The notes beneath the pieces were generated by a model. That model worked only from the letters and a program-made list of their open reading frames with translations. It did not search any database and was not told the DNA's origin. Source: Naganishia liquefaciens (taxonomy: Eukaryota > Basidiomycota > Tremellomycetes > Filobasidiales > Filobasidiaceae). Taken from it: DNA of 64,000 nt. Of the stretch, positions 43,823 to 57,024 are shown piece after piece (within the stretch, counting starts at the first letter, position 1; each line of letters starts with the position of its first letter). The stretch is from contig BLZA01000021.1 in NCBI GenBank assembly GCA_013423385.1, positions 310,001-374,000 of the forward strand. The letters are read 5' to 3'. The position numbers and the translations under genes are program-made.

Positions 43823-46800
43823 ATGGACGTCCGGCGGGCACGGCAGCTCGATGCCATATACACCGATACCATGGACCAGGACGATCAGGAAGACGCAATG
43901 CGCCGGCCAAATTTGCAAGACGACGACGATGAGATGGTGGATCGAATGGAGTTATTTCTTCCTGTTGTGCAGAGCTTGGTGAATGCGCTTGGCGGTTACG
44001 AGGTCTGTCAACACGTCTACCGTTGTGCGATATGCCATGCGTCTAACATGAAGTAATACAGGATGTCGTCGACCCGGAAACTCAAGCGATTCAAACAACC
44101 TACCTTCCCGGTGATTCTTGTCTGGCCGTGCTGCGTGACCTGAAAAGGCTCTGGAGGAAGGACGACACGGATGACGAGCGAACTGTCTTCCGATGCTTCC
44201 ATCGTTGTCATTTGGCCAGGGAATTAGTAGCTCTCATCGAAGAATGCGTCGGTCGAGGCGACCACGAACGCAAGATCGCCCTCGCTGCCACCGATCTTCT
44301 TGCAGCTCTGACATGGCCAATCGACGTCGCACAGGAACTCAAAGAACTAGCAGAGGACGATGTCGATGTGGTCACAGATTACGCCAGTCTGCTTCGCGCA
44401 CAAGTCGAATATAAAGCCCTGCTTTTGAAATCGCACACGCTATTGCGGGTCATGCAACTTGTCATTCCCTGTCTCGCTCGAGTAAGCGCTGGGTCTAACG
44501 CTTCCAAATTCGGACTTTTGGACCGACAAGGAATCGAAAAGGACAAGCGAATTGTTTCACTCATGCTGCATTTGGCGAGGAATCTACTGGCTATCAGAGA
44601 TCCCATAGCGAACGGTCAGGAGACGGGCGAGAAACAGGAGCTTGCCAGATTACAAGTGAGTATGCTCTTCTTGAATCTCGATATCTCGTCTGACTTCGCT
44701 TGTGATAGTCAACGCTGGTGGTGCAACTCAACGAGCACAAATATCTCAGCCTCTTTCTCTCGCTTGCATCGAATGCCGGGTCGACAATGTATAATGACTT
44801 CAACGTACTTGTGCTAGACTGCTTATTCCTGATATTACGGGGGATTGACCCCAACGAATTGGCCAAAGATCAGCAGCGTGTAGGTACCAGCGGAGAAGCT
44901 CAAGGCTACTTTGTTGACATTCTTTGCGTATCCGCGAATACTTAGGCACCTTTGGACAGACTCAATCAGTTACTTAGCCACGAAGAAAGTGATAAGAGAA
45001 CAGCGCAGAGGACCGGGATCAGCCGACACTCCAGGTTCGGTACAACAATTTCCATCATCAACGTACGTATTGACAGCTGTTACAGCTGCAACTGAGCTGA
45101 TAAAGCCCCTCGTGAGCAGGGCGCAGATCGGTATATCCTGCATAAACAGAAAGCAGTGGCCAATTCGGCCGCAGGAGTGATAGACTCGCTGAAAAGGCGA
45201 CGAGCGCTGCATCCTGCACGCAAGAGACAGCGTGATGAGCTCGGAAAGGGGACCGAGTTGACTGCTGAAGCTATGACCGTTTTGCAAGAATACGCGACAG
45301 AGAGTCTCGCGGTATTTGATGGTACGTTCAAGAGAACGCTGTGTTCAGCAAGGAATAGGCACCTCTGACGCTACCCTAGACTTCTTCTCATCAATCTTGA
45401 AAGACATACGGTTATCGCGGTCCAAGATTCGCGAAACGGACAACCTGCGTACTCTGTATCTCTGCCGATTCTTCATGGAGTATCTGCTGGCTCAGCGTGG
45501 CAAGCCTAGCAACGTGGCAATCAGGGCTGAACGGATGAAAGCAAAAGAAGCTCGGAAACAACAAACCGCGCACACAGCTTCTTCGCCTCAAGCAGCTGCC
45601 GTCTCTGAGCGTCCTATTACTCTCGATGATCTTCTCGCGGAGAAGCATGTGGACAAAGATCCTGCGATTGGGCAGAGCGACGCGCCCACGGGATCAAAGG
45701 AAAATCAGCTCCAGGAGAAAACTGAAGAACCCCAAAAGCCGGAACCACAAGAAGATGAGGTAATCGATGATTACGACTTTGGCTATGTTGCGGAGATGTT
45801 TGAAGAAGACGCATTGCGTTGGATGACAGGTCGACTTAATCAAGCCCAAGAAGCCGGAGTAAGTCACGAGCAAAGGCGACCGGCTTATCAGATTCTCATA
45901 GCGATTTCGTGTCGTTTTCAGGCTCATGTGGAATATCAAGCCTGTCTAGACATGTCCTCCATTTTGGTCAGTGATGCAGGCCATTGTCGCTCTTCAAAAT
46001 TCGCTGATAGTACATATGCCACCCGTAGCTGTCGCTCGTGGATGCAATGCAATCCGACTCGGATCCCGAAACCAAGGAGGCGGGTATGACGCTGATGGAC
46101 AAACTATTCTTCAGCGGAGAATTTATCGAAAATGCATCGAAGACTCTGAAACTGTACAAGAATCAATCAATGTCGTGAGTTGCATCGCCCGACGTGGGCA
46201 CCGTTGGCTCAACCCATGCCTCTCGCTCAGCTACCTAGATTCCGCTGTCAAATTTGCCTATACTCTGTATTCGGCGCTGGAGAAATATGCCAAATCCCGA
46301 GACGAAATCCATTTTCGCAGGAGGCGTGCTGCTCATCTTATAAAGCGTAAGTCATCGAATGCTACGGTTTTCGATTTCGCCTGCTAAAGAGGCTACACCT
46401 TAAAATAGTCAATCCGGACGGCACTGGCGAACTTGACGAGGAAGCCGTGCCACTCAGAGCGATCCCTACGTATACGGAGCACAGGAGAGACTTCAGAGAA
46501 ATCGAAAGGGTGAGCCTTATGCAGTCTGATTAGCACGCATAGATGGAATCTAACTTGAGTAAAGGCTCTTGCAGACGAGAGTGTGTGTAAGACGTTGATT
46601 CATTATCTAGGGCTATACAAAGAATACAAGGATCCTCTGAAGATGAAGCGATCAGTCGGCCTCATGCATAGGATTGCCGTGAACATCAGGAAGGAAGCCT
46701 TTTTCTTCAAGGTTCGTAAATTTCCCAATTCCTTCCTATAGACCCGATCTCATGATCGCTTTGTCTGATGCCCGCTTCATAGGTGTCGGCCTTCAGCATC

Positions 46801-48461
46801 TTCAAACAGGTATTAGATGACCACAGGTCACTGCCTCCCCATCAGTCTTCCAAAGACGCAATCACCCTCATCAATTATATCCTGCGGAAGTTTTTCAAGG
46901 GAATGCAGCAGGACCCCTTCCTTGCCGTGGAAGCATTCTTTCCCAAGGCAAGCCAAGGAAGCAGTACTCGTGGCATGCGAGGTCTCGCTTCGGGATCCGA
47001 GGACGATGACGATAATGCCAGTGATGTTGGTGTCAAAAGAGCAATGAGAAAGGTAGGCTAAACTTTTCGAAGCGGGCGGTGGATTGGCTGATCGTATGTG
47101 TGCCGAAGATGGAGAAGATTCCACCTGATCTCGAATTCAAACCGGATACTCAGCTGTCTTGGAGTCAGCAGGTTGGCGTGGCCATCCTGAAATTGACTCA
47201 GGATCAATCGTTGTTCCACGTGACATGGTTGATAGAGGTGAGCTGTCAACAACGCTGGGTTGTATAGTCTGCAGTTGCTGAAGAAATCATGACAGCAACT
47301 TGGCGAAATCTCGGCTACCCGGCAGCAAGTGATTTTGAACACCGACGGCGAGCGCATGGAATATGATCCCGACTTAGACGATATTCCGCCGTCTATGGGC
47401 CCATCGGATGAAGCACTCTCCAGAATAGAGGATTTCGGTGAGCTCTGGCGACAAGCAATCAACAGCTGGACAAGCTGATCTCCGGAATAGAAATCGCTTG
47501 TGACAATGATTTGAGAGCAAAGGCTATGACCTTCAATCCTGACTTGAAATTGCTGTTGACGCTGGCAAAGTTTGTCGCCAAACAGATAGACATGGAAGAT
47601 CAGGAACGTAGGTATCTCGGAGTCCAATCCGGGAATCCAGATTAAGACCCCTTTCCAGCACGCGTCCGCTGGACCATGCCTAAAACAGTCCTACCGGATG
47701 ATATCGACTCAACCATACGGATCATGCGGGATTTCATTACCAATCCGATCGATCTTGACGGGAAAAGCGCTGCGGATCTTCTACGCAACAGGCGCCGAAA
47801 GGCGATAACTCGCAAGAAGCGACCGAGTAGACAGGTGGCTGGTGACAGCGAGGATGATGCCGTCGCGCAGGACAGACCGGCGAAGCGCCGCAGAACAAAG
47901 CGAGCCGCAGAATTACAGCAATTCAAAAGTGCAGCTTATATCGAGGACTCGGACGACGCAGCCGGAGCAGATGAAAACTTCTACGCAAGAGAGCTGGAAC
48001 TCCAAAAAGCTAGCAGGGCCAAGATGCTGGCTCTAGGACACAGAGCGTCCGGAGATATCGGCATAGAAGCAGGCAAACGAAAACCAGCGAGAACACACTC
48101 ATTCCCAGATACCGCCCGGTTGACCTCCGACGACGGGGAGACTTCCGACAACCACTCAGTGCCAGGGAGATGTGAGTCATCAGACAGCAATGGCGAGACC
48201 TCACCACCAGCGCGACCGCCGAAAAGGCATTTAGTTGGTGCGAGACCGGCACCCCGACGAAAAATACGAAAGTCATCAGTACCCGCCTCCCATTTCGCCT
48301 CGTCATCTGCTGTCTCACCGGATGCAGAGGCAATGTCGCCGGCTTCCTCTTCAAACGAAGCTGCTGAGGAGGACAGCGATCGGGAAATGTCGTCAACAAT
48401 ATTGCGGAAGCCCGGGGCGAAAAGGAGGATCGTCGCCGGATCTGATAATGATGAAGATTGA
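43823..48461 (+). CDS. TOF1: Timeless/Tof1/Swi1 replication-fork protection protein
   Basis: Partner of Csm3/Tipin; travels with the replisome, pauses and stabilises forks and mediates S-phase checkpoint signals. Sixteen exons (43823-44002, 44062-44655, 44709-44879, 44946-45062, 45150-45321, 45380-45858, 45922-45966, 46029-46174, 46231-46346, 46409-46509, 46565-46711, 46783-47052, 47109-47237, 47296-47437, 47491-47607, 47647-48461) join to 1,246 residues, the usual size. Landmarks are LFLPVVQSLVNALGGYE, CLAVLRDLKRLWRKDD, LTWPIDVAQELKE, YLSLFLSLASNAGS, ISRHSRFGTTISI, SYLDSAVKFAYTLYSALEKY, GLMHRIAVNIRKEAFFFKVS, LSWSQQVGVAIL and the late LPDDIDSTI..NPIDLDGKSAADLL block. The last 250 residues are acidic and disordered with basic clusters. 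The family is certain; individual exon ends and the start Met are less so. Confidence 0.93.
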
Positions 48462-51297
48462 AGATAGCAGTCGAACCTCAGGCCTTTACGGACCAAGCTT
48501 TCGCCACAAACCGCTCGTACTGGATTGTATCTCGTGTTATGGACATCCACTTGGACACCCACTCCGCTCGGAGCGAAAACTCGAGGCAAAAGGATGGCGC
48601 CCAATCGGCCAACATAAGGCGATCCAACTCTGTCGAGCACGAATTTCTTTGGCCATATACATAATCAATTTACGATACTCTGTCCCAGTTGACGTGCTCG
48701 TTTTCATTTGCTTAGGCAAGGGAAGTTCGGTATGCCTTATCTCACTTTAGTTGTCTGCAATGACACAATCGAAAGCCTAAGCTCAGGCTAGAATGCGATA
48801 GCGGAGCCTTCAAAAGCTGTTCCGATTCAGCTTTAATAGTCTGATAACCAGCTCTCGTCCCTGCTCGCAAGCCTGCCTGTCACGCCTGTCCTTCCCTCTC
48901 AAATGATCCGGTATTTGATTTTCCCTGCAGACTCTGAAGCTACTGGTAGCTGTCAGCAGCCCTACAAGCTTTGTGAAATCTAGGCAACTAGCTAGCTAAA
49001 ACAGCTCCACTAGCTGCTCTGCTACTGTAATTCTACAATACCGACAACGTGGGTAACGTGGCATAAATAGCTGTCCCAATAATTATGCCGAATTCCGAAA
49101 GTTTATCAGGGCATATCAATTGCGAATATTGGGTAACTTGGCAGCTAGCTTGTTACAACGATATTTTGATGGCTAAGCAGTGTTCAGGATTCATAGCGCT
49201 TTTTATCAACTAGCCGGAGCTTTGTCAACGTCGATGCCTCAGGACCTATCTGTATCTGCCTTTGTCACTCTCATCATAAGTTGCGCTCTTCCCACCCATG
49301 GACGGAGGGTTGTCGGCGCATTTCTGCGTTAGAATTCCGATGAGTCGATCATTTCCTGCAATCTCCTCTTCCCGCCGTAGTCTGCTGACTCAGAGCTGTG
49401 TTAGCCGCTGAGAGATCAGGCTCACCTGCTCCCCAGCTCCTCAGATGTACGAAATGTGAACAGCCATCTGGGACTCCTCCTTCCCCTCGGTCATTCCTCA
49501 GCTCAGCTGTTCTCTCGGCTTGTCTTCCGCACTTCTGCGTCTCACACAGAGTAGTTAAGAGAAACGCTGAGGAAGCTGTGTTGAGTTGACGGTCGACTCC
49601 ATGTGAGAACCTGCTTGGTAGCTCATGTCAAGAGGGCTGTTTTCCAAGAGTAGCTTTGAGCGATGAAGAGGATAGCGGAACAACAGAGGGACACAGGTAT
49701 GGCTTGTTCATGAGTGTCTACAACACGATCAATGAATGCGAAGCGCTATCTAGTGCGGGGTCGGCGGCTGACACCCATCTTAAGCTTGAGCGCATTTCGC
49801 GTCTTTGTGCAGGCTATAGCAAATACAAGCAAAACAGTGACAAGCCTACCTGTCGACAGGGCTGCTGAGCTGCAAGAGAGTCTTTTCAAGAGCTTTGTAG
49901 GAGAAGCTACTGACCCTACAGGCGCAATTGTAGCTGCCGTGAGCTCTAGCGCGAATCAGCTCCCGGATCTTCTTGAAGTGCCGGAATTTTCTGTATGCCG
50001 TTATGTCGCCAAACGTTTGGTGTAGAATAGCTTGTAGGATTCTCGCCTTTTGTCAACTTGTCGCTTGTCGAAGAAGACGGATTCAACAGCTATACAAATT
50101 ACGAACGCTGATTTGAGAGGACTTTCAAAGTCATACAGTATGCACCTGGTTCTATCTGATCCGATCCCATTCGCCATGGTTATCAACGTGATGACGGAGC
50201 TGCAACGATGAACGAGTCAATGCCGCATTTATGTTGTTGAGCAATTTCTTGAAGCTCAGCTTAAAAGCTTGCTTGAGCTTGCGGGTGATGAGCTTGCTGA
50301 TGACCGTGGAGGCATGGACAAGACTCTTTTGGGCTACAGAGCTGGCTGCAGCCATGTGCCGGCCGAAAGCCAATTACGGTTCAGCCTCGCCGAGCACGTT
50401 ACATACAGCAAGGTATCGCATGCGTACTCCGGCAGAAATCGGGACCGAGGGTTCTGCGCGAGTCGTCCGGCGGGATCACCAGCTTCTACACCTGTGCTAT
50501 CAGGTATCACCCCAGATAAGCTTCCAGGTACGTGAAGAGTACGGCTATAGACGCAGCCCCGTCGTCACGAAGAATTTCATTGAATACCAGAAGCCGAGCT
50601 GGAGAAGTGCTGGAGAGCGGCTGCTCAGCCTGAATGAGCAGATGGCTGAGCAGAGCTTCGACCAGTAGCTTGCACAATCATAGGAAAGCTGCTAGCGGAG
50701 AATGCCGGCACAGAATTCGCTCGTTCTCGACATCAGCTTTCCGTCTTCTTCAGTGAGTTCTTTTATGGCGTGCGGCTGGTCGTTTCCAATTCTCGAGTCT
50801 TCAGTCTAAGTCGTCGCTTCCGAGTTGTTTTTTCAGCTACACAGTGAGACAAGATCGTCGGATGAGATCTTCGCGTCTTTGCCTTGACATCGACTTTGCG
50901 TCCTGGATGCTCCTTCTACATGCAGAAAGTGCTGCATGAAGGAAGTGATGAACGGGAGGGAGAACATGTTTCGCAACATATGTTTGTCCCCCTCGAGCTC
51001 ACGTCTTTACCACGACAGATATAGCCTCGGGCCACGGCCGAAAACTCGAAAGCTTTCATGCATCAGACCCGCCCGCCAGCTCTTGGCTTCCCCTTTTCAT
51101 GCTCTCTATATATCTGGAAATCAGTTCCTACGCCCGATCTTTCTTTGGTCCGCCACAAAGTTCCGACTGTCTTCGGCGAGGATCATCAGCTGTAAGTGAA
51201 ACAGACATGTCCATGCATCCGCGACTGACTCTCGAATTCTGTCCACGTCACAGCCCCTGCTACGAAAGGGAACTGAAGCACATATTTGAAGTCATCG
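48462..51297. other. 2.8-kb gene-poor region
   Basis: The left half is A/T-richer and unusually rich in AGCT/TAGC tetramers (for example around 48990-49020 and 49140-49160). A frame at about 50222-50535 encodes an amphipathic, coding-like segment (VEQFLEAQLKSLLELAG, then DELADDRGGMDK), and frames near 49657-50025 also look protein-like, but I could not connect them into a gene. The region may contain a decayed or lineage-specific gene. The right end holds the promoter of the next gene. Confidence 0.4.
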
Positions 51298-53414
51298 ATG
51301 CAAAGTGACAGGCACGACGGCTGCTCGGCAGCGAGCAACCTGTCCCACTCATTGCCTTCAGCGGGAGGACTCTCGAAAGGCGGCATCGGCTCGGAATCTT
51401 GGCTGAAGCCGCCGGCCTTTCCAGACGTCTCCTTAGGCGTACCAACGAGACCTGTCATCGATAAAGCGGCAAAGCAGGATGGATGTAAGAACATCGGAAG
51501 AGACACCCGAGACTATGCAGGAGTTTCGGAAAGCTTCCCGAGAACCAGGTTATCCAGCAGAGACAGTCAGCGTCAGGCTGGAAGTTCACTCCCTCCTACC
51601 GAGACAGGGGGATGGGAACTGTCATTATCAGGGAAAACGCTTTTTGGCCCCGCCACCTGCTTCGCCCCTCTCATTGTCAATCTGGACTCAGGCTTCGATG
51701 ATGAAACGCACATGGCTTTGCTCCACGGCTTGGAACACACCTCTCAGGAAGAAGAGGAAGAAGAGCAGCGAATCCGTTACTTCCGAACCATGGATCTGTC
51801 TCTCGAGCGCCGCTTCTCGGATGTCGTTCAGCTAGAACCAGATGAGGATCCGGACTCCGACGACGATGATTGTCAAGAGCGCTTGATCACACCCGGCACC
51901 CTCGCCGAGCCAGATGCATGGCTGCTCAAAACCCCACGCGCTGAACATCCCATGGTGGAGACGAAAAACGGGTCGTCGAGACATTCTAAACAATTTTCGG
52001 GATTCGTTTCAAGCCCTTCCGAACGTCCCCTCAATCTATCGCCTAGCGTTGAAATCGATCAGGCCCGAAGCTCGACGGTACCGGAGAGATGTGTGCCTTC
52101 CGGCATGTTCAGAATTCTTTCGGCCTCATCGCCCATGCAGCCGCAAAGCTTGGAGCGGGAGGTAGCTCAGACGGCTGGTGTGGAACAATCCGCTCTTCGT
52201 CAAGAGATCCAAACCTCATCTGATTATCTTCTGCAGGAAGGACTGCCAATGAGCCGCCTTTCGATAATCTCGCCGCTCAGCATCTTATCTAAGCCTATGT
52301 CACGTCAGGGCACATTTGCCCCTAAGGCTATTGTACGCACATCCGCGACATGACAGAAGAGAGAATCGATAACTGACAGCAGGTGTTGACCTGGTGCCTA
52401 TTTGCTTAGAATACCTCATTGAATTCCCCTTGCGATCACCACTCTACAAGTCAGGTGACAAATTCGATTTCTGATAAAATTATCAAGGCACCGCTGTTGT
52501 CGCCAATCGGACTCGGTATTCTCTGCAATCCACTCGAAACCGTACAGAACAAAACAGTCAGGCCAGTAACTCTGACCAGATCAGTAACGGAGCCCGCTAG
52601 GCTACTAGGTAAAGTGTGTCCACCCACCATTCTCGATCATCAGAAGAGTCAGCGATCCCGGCATCATTGCAATTCCACAGATCATTCGGGACTGGAAGAA
52701 CCTGCCAGAGGACCAGCTTCACAGAGCGGCGCGCAAGGCGCAATCGATATGACCGGTTGCACGTCTACGACATCGCCACCACCGTTGCCTCTATCAGCTC
52801 GGCAGGTCTCGGCCATATTGCCACCCCGTGTCTTTGCCAACCAGTCGTCTTCATCTTTGCTCGACTCCAGGAGGAAACAGATCAATAATCTCTCTCACCG
52901 GAACACGCAGTCCAAAAGATCGATTTTCCAAACCGAATTAGAAACCTCGGGGATAGAACACAAGCCGACGAAGAGTTACGCAGACCCGGCGTGCAATAGT
53001 TTTTCTTCACCGCGCCTTCACAGCACTCGAAGATCAGCCTTGCATCCTGGCCATCCGTATGCGCTTGAGGCGGACTCATTTGCGCCTGCTTTCAGCCAAA
53101 ACACTATCGATTCAGCCGCGATCCTCGATCCGTGCGATTCAGCAACGCTTGGTAATCGCACTGTATCCTCCAAAACGAACTCGTGTGGATTCCGGCATCA
53201 CACTGCAGCAGTGTCGGAAATGTTGTTACCGGTATCGACAACTCGGCCTACCCACATCCACAGCAGGCCTCGACTGCATCCTCGACACCATACCGATACT
53301 GTACTAGTTTCCCCCTCTTATCGCCAAGCTTCGTGCACACCGCCTTCCGCGCCGAAGTTGCCTTCGCATGGCATTTTCGACAATCCTCTCCCCTTCAAAG
53401 AGTCAGACTGTTAG
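51298..53414 (+). CDS. Unknown Ser/Pro-rich disordered protein
   Basis: Two exons (51298-52332, 52410-53414), split by a 77-base GT-AG intron, encode about 679 residues in one frame. Composition is dominated by Ser, Pro, Thr and Arg. An acidic run lies at about 151-200 (EEEEEEQ, then PDEDPDSDDDD) around a mixed helix FRTMDLSLERRFSDVV. No membrane span, signal peptide or known domain is seen. Scattered SP/TP sites suggest regulation by proline-directed kinases (inference). Further upstream exons are possible, since no strong promoter or start context defines ATG 51298. Confidence 0.65.
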
Positions 53415-53713
53415 CACGCAAACGATCCGATATGTAATTTCCGCTACGTAAAAAGAGAAGCCCTGTTGTATTGGCATTGACTGTAGACCGACACAATGTA
53501 GCTATCATCCATTACCGACGTCTAAGCGCATTTGAATGGGTGGCAATCACATGGAAGACACGCTTATCGGAATCGGCGGTTGGCCGCTGATGGCTACAAG
53601 GTTCGCCTTTTGATGCAGCCTATTGGGACGCCGATGCTCGGGGGATTATGGTCGCATATGATCCCGTTCACACGGCGTTGGCGGATAAGAAAAAGCAATG
53701 CGGTGGAAGGGCA

Positions 53714-56700
53714 TCAGCACTTTTTGAGAGCCATCAACCCCTTCAATTCCCTTTGCGCCTGTGTTGCTGTTTCGCGAGCATATCTCAGACCAGGCAATCG
53801 TGCCGACTTGGCGAAGAGCGGGCTTACCTCAATCTTCGCTATGATGTCAGCTTTCTTCAGATGAGATTCGAGGAGGATGCCCTTATATCTGGCATATTCT
53901 TTCAGCTGAGGAATTACGAGCTGGCAATAGACCACAACGCGTCAGTATAGCTGCAAGCCTCGCGATGTGGACCTGCCTTGTGCGCTTTGCCTGTCGCAAA
54001 TAGATTTTCCGCCTCCGTTGAATCAAAACCAGAATCCTGTAAGTTGCCGTCAAAAATAAGTAAGGAAACTCGGCCGTCAACTTACAGGCGCCTCGCGCTT
54101 CGGTGGTCGCATTGTCGAAGCCGAAGTACCAAAGGAGCGAGGGTCATTGTTGACCATTTCATTCAAGTTGCGTAGCCAAACGCCTGCGTTCTAAGGCGAA
54201 GATGGAAATTTGCAGATCTCAGTTCCCTGTAACACGCGATACGCTACATAGACTGACCTTGCGAATCCCGTCATACAGCGGTCTCGTCGCATCTGCGACT
54301 TTTTCCGGTTCGAAAGATGGCTCGTCAAAGGCGATAGCCTGAAGCTTGGCATAAAAGAATGCGAGCGCTAAAAGCCTGCTATTAGTAGTGATGATGACGA
54401 AAGTCATCGCGCGCACCTGGATTGTTGTACGAGGTAGGTTCATAGGTAGCCGTCTGAAATTTGAGTTTTTTCACGATGGTCTTGAAGGTGTCGCGTTGAT
54501 CGTCTGTGCCTGCAGATATGCGAGGATTCGTCATGATTTTTCAGATTCTCAGCTCGCAAGGCAGCGTACATTGAATGAGTTTGTTGGGCATCTTGTCTGG
54601 CTTAGCACGCATGTCGTCTGCAAACGGAAGATAGATCATGTGGAAACCTGGAGGATTTGCTTGTACCCCTTCTTCATCGAAGGTTTCCTCCTGCATGCCT
54701 TAGTTTTAGCCAGGGAAAGAACAGATCAGCGGTGAAAACGCACTTGCGGAATAAGACACGCAAATGTCGGGGTTGTGTTTCGACGTGTCACAACTAGTGC
54801 AAGTGCATGTCTTTTCTTGCGCGCACAGGCGGTAAGCAAGGCCGAGAATGTCCGGGTGCTACCGGCGAATGCCTACAGGCTGTTTAGCTCGGATTACTTC
54901 TCGAAACGAGCGAACTCACCGTCTCATCCGGATAGATAAAAACGGCATGCTTGATATTCTGCTCAAACCGCAAGATCTTCTCATTTTGGAAACCGATGAT
55001 TTTTATCTCTGTAGCGAGCGGATCAGCTGTTCAGAGAATTATGCAGGGACTGATTGCGCCTCTCACGCACGAGGATCTATCCCCAGCGTTCTGAATTGCT
55101 TGATTTCCGCGTTGGTGAATGTTACCTATGTGCTAGAATCAGCCAAATGTGCGGGTATACTCCCCAAAAGCTTACTCTGGTGCGAATCGGCCGTGCAGGG
55201 GGCTTGCCCTTGACGTCCATAAAGTGGGAGTCCGTCATCCCTTTACCAAGTTTGCTTTCTTCCATTTCGTCATTCTCCCCTTCCATGACTTTGGGAGGTT
55301 CGCCAGTGGCCCAATAATTGTCCAAAACATCCGTCGCAACATCGCTCGTCCCAAAGTTGTATGCATATCCAATCTCGCTGGAGTCTAATTTTGCGCCCGT
55401 TGACTGACGGCACAGCACTCAATAATCTGCTTTCTCCCTAAGCCAGTGAACACTTACTGCTGCGTTGTATTCCGTTTTGGTTTTGACCTCCCGAGCGACG
55501 CGTCCAGACAGGTCGTACAATCGATAGGCAGGTTTCACAGCGGTCGAGATGAGCGAGTATCTGATAGGCAATTACTTTCAATTGCACCTGCAATCTATTC
55601 AGGCAGATCACCCACCCTTGGATACCGATCTGGATATCCCCATCTTTTCCCCCAAACTTTAGCGGTATTTTGAAGATGACTCGCCTTAGACCGCTTCTCT
55701 GCGCCTTTTCGTCCATCAAATCAATGAGCTTATGAAAGCCGTCCGATGACGCTGCCGCTCTCGTTCTCTCCCTGATTTCGAGGCCATGGGGTTCATCCTC
55801 GTCCTCAATCTCGCGCATCAGAATGTCCTGTGGAACCTTCAGCACGAAATTCCGTACCCGAGCACGATTGGTTTCGCAACTGACATTCCAGTAATAATCT
55901 TGCTCGAATTCCTCTTCCGGTTTACTGATAAAGAAAGGATCCACCGACACGCCAAGATTGTTCAGATCCTAAGGTGACCTCGTCAGCACGTGACAAGGAA
56001 CAGAGGCGACATATAAGGAATGTACACACTATGAAGCGAGTCCTTGCGGGCCTTCGGGGATCTATGCGAAGATCGTGGTTCTCTACCTGTATTTCCGGGC
56101 GATCGTTGTTCGTGACGAGGAACACTCTCTTCGTTCCACTGAGCTTGGTGCCACTAACCGAGGAATCAGTATCTTGGTCATCAAGGTCAGATTTCAACGG
56201 CTTACGCATCGCGAAAGACGTGATTGCAACACTCAAAGACGTCCGCAATATCGAGAATCTCGTCTGGATTCATAGGCTTGAAGGTTTCCCCAAGGATATT
56301 CGGCTGAGAGCGCCCACTTTCGTCTTCAGATTGCTCGCCAAGTTGAATATTGGCCTCTAGCCGAGAAATAAACATCAGTCCGTGGTAATTGCTCGCGATC
56401 TTCGAGTTTACCCTGTAGAAGCGCCCTTACTCTTTTGATCTCCTCCACATTGACCTGTCTTAAGGGCTGGTACAGGACCGTGCCACGTCTGAAAGTCTCG
56501 GATCGCTCTCCATTGGCAAGCGTTGGCGGCTGAGTATCGTGCTAACGAGCATATTTAGGATGAATCCGTGGCGTCAGCGCGAAAGACTCACGTCGACATT
56601 GTAGAATAGAACTCCAACACTATCCTGGGGTGCTACAAGAGCTTTGGCCTTCTCATATGCATGGACCACCTCCAATGCGATATGTAAGGGCGTCTTGCCC

Positions 56701-57024
56701 TTGCCTATGACGGTCGATGCGATATCCGTGTCCAGAGACTTGGTGAATTCTTCGCCCTTGAACATATAGTCTGGAAGAGGTTCTTGCATGCTTGACGATG
56801 CGTCAATACAGAACAAGACATGGTCCTTGACGACGAATTTGAACTGCAGCAGTAGATAATTAGCAGACTCCATATCGTTGAGCTGTCGTGCATACCTGAT
56901 TCTCATCGAGATCATCATCATCTTCGGTAAAGTCCTTCCATTCATTTCCAGGGTTCAAGGAGGTGGCTTTACCCGTGAGTTGTGACGGGTGGAAAGACAC
57001 GCCTTGGGTTTTAGCTTGGGACAT
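53714..57024 (-). CDS. KU70: Ku70, DNA-end-binding subunit
   Basis: Forms the Ku70/Ku80 ring that captures DNA ends for non-homologous end joining and caps telomeres. Eighteen exons (complement of 53714-53758, 53828-53920, 53977-54036, 54086-54190, 54258-54367, 54417-54509, 54570-54690, 54744-54872, 54920-55008, 55071-55125, 55176-55403, 55458-55560, 55616-55968, 56030-56153, 56206-56356, 56412-56541, 56592-56843, 56896-57024) give 789 residues. The vWA domain opens with VLFCIDASSSM. The core has KRVFLVTNNDRP, LGVSVDPFFISKP, YSLISTAVKPAYRLYDLSGRV, IIGFQNEK, HAVFIYPDE and FHMIYLPFADDMR. A SAP domain lies at about 745-775 (LKEYARYKGILLESHLKKADI). The intron before the SAP exon starts with GC. 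An in-frame upstream Met exists at 57162; 57024 is preferred because it fits the family. Confidence 0.92.

Noticed and set aside
50231-50668. 145-codon plus-strand frame
   Set aside because: The more coding-like signal is in an overlapping frame (50222-50535) and neither can be extended into a full gene. It is reported only as a low-interest finding.
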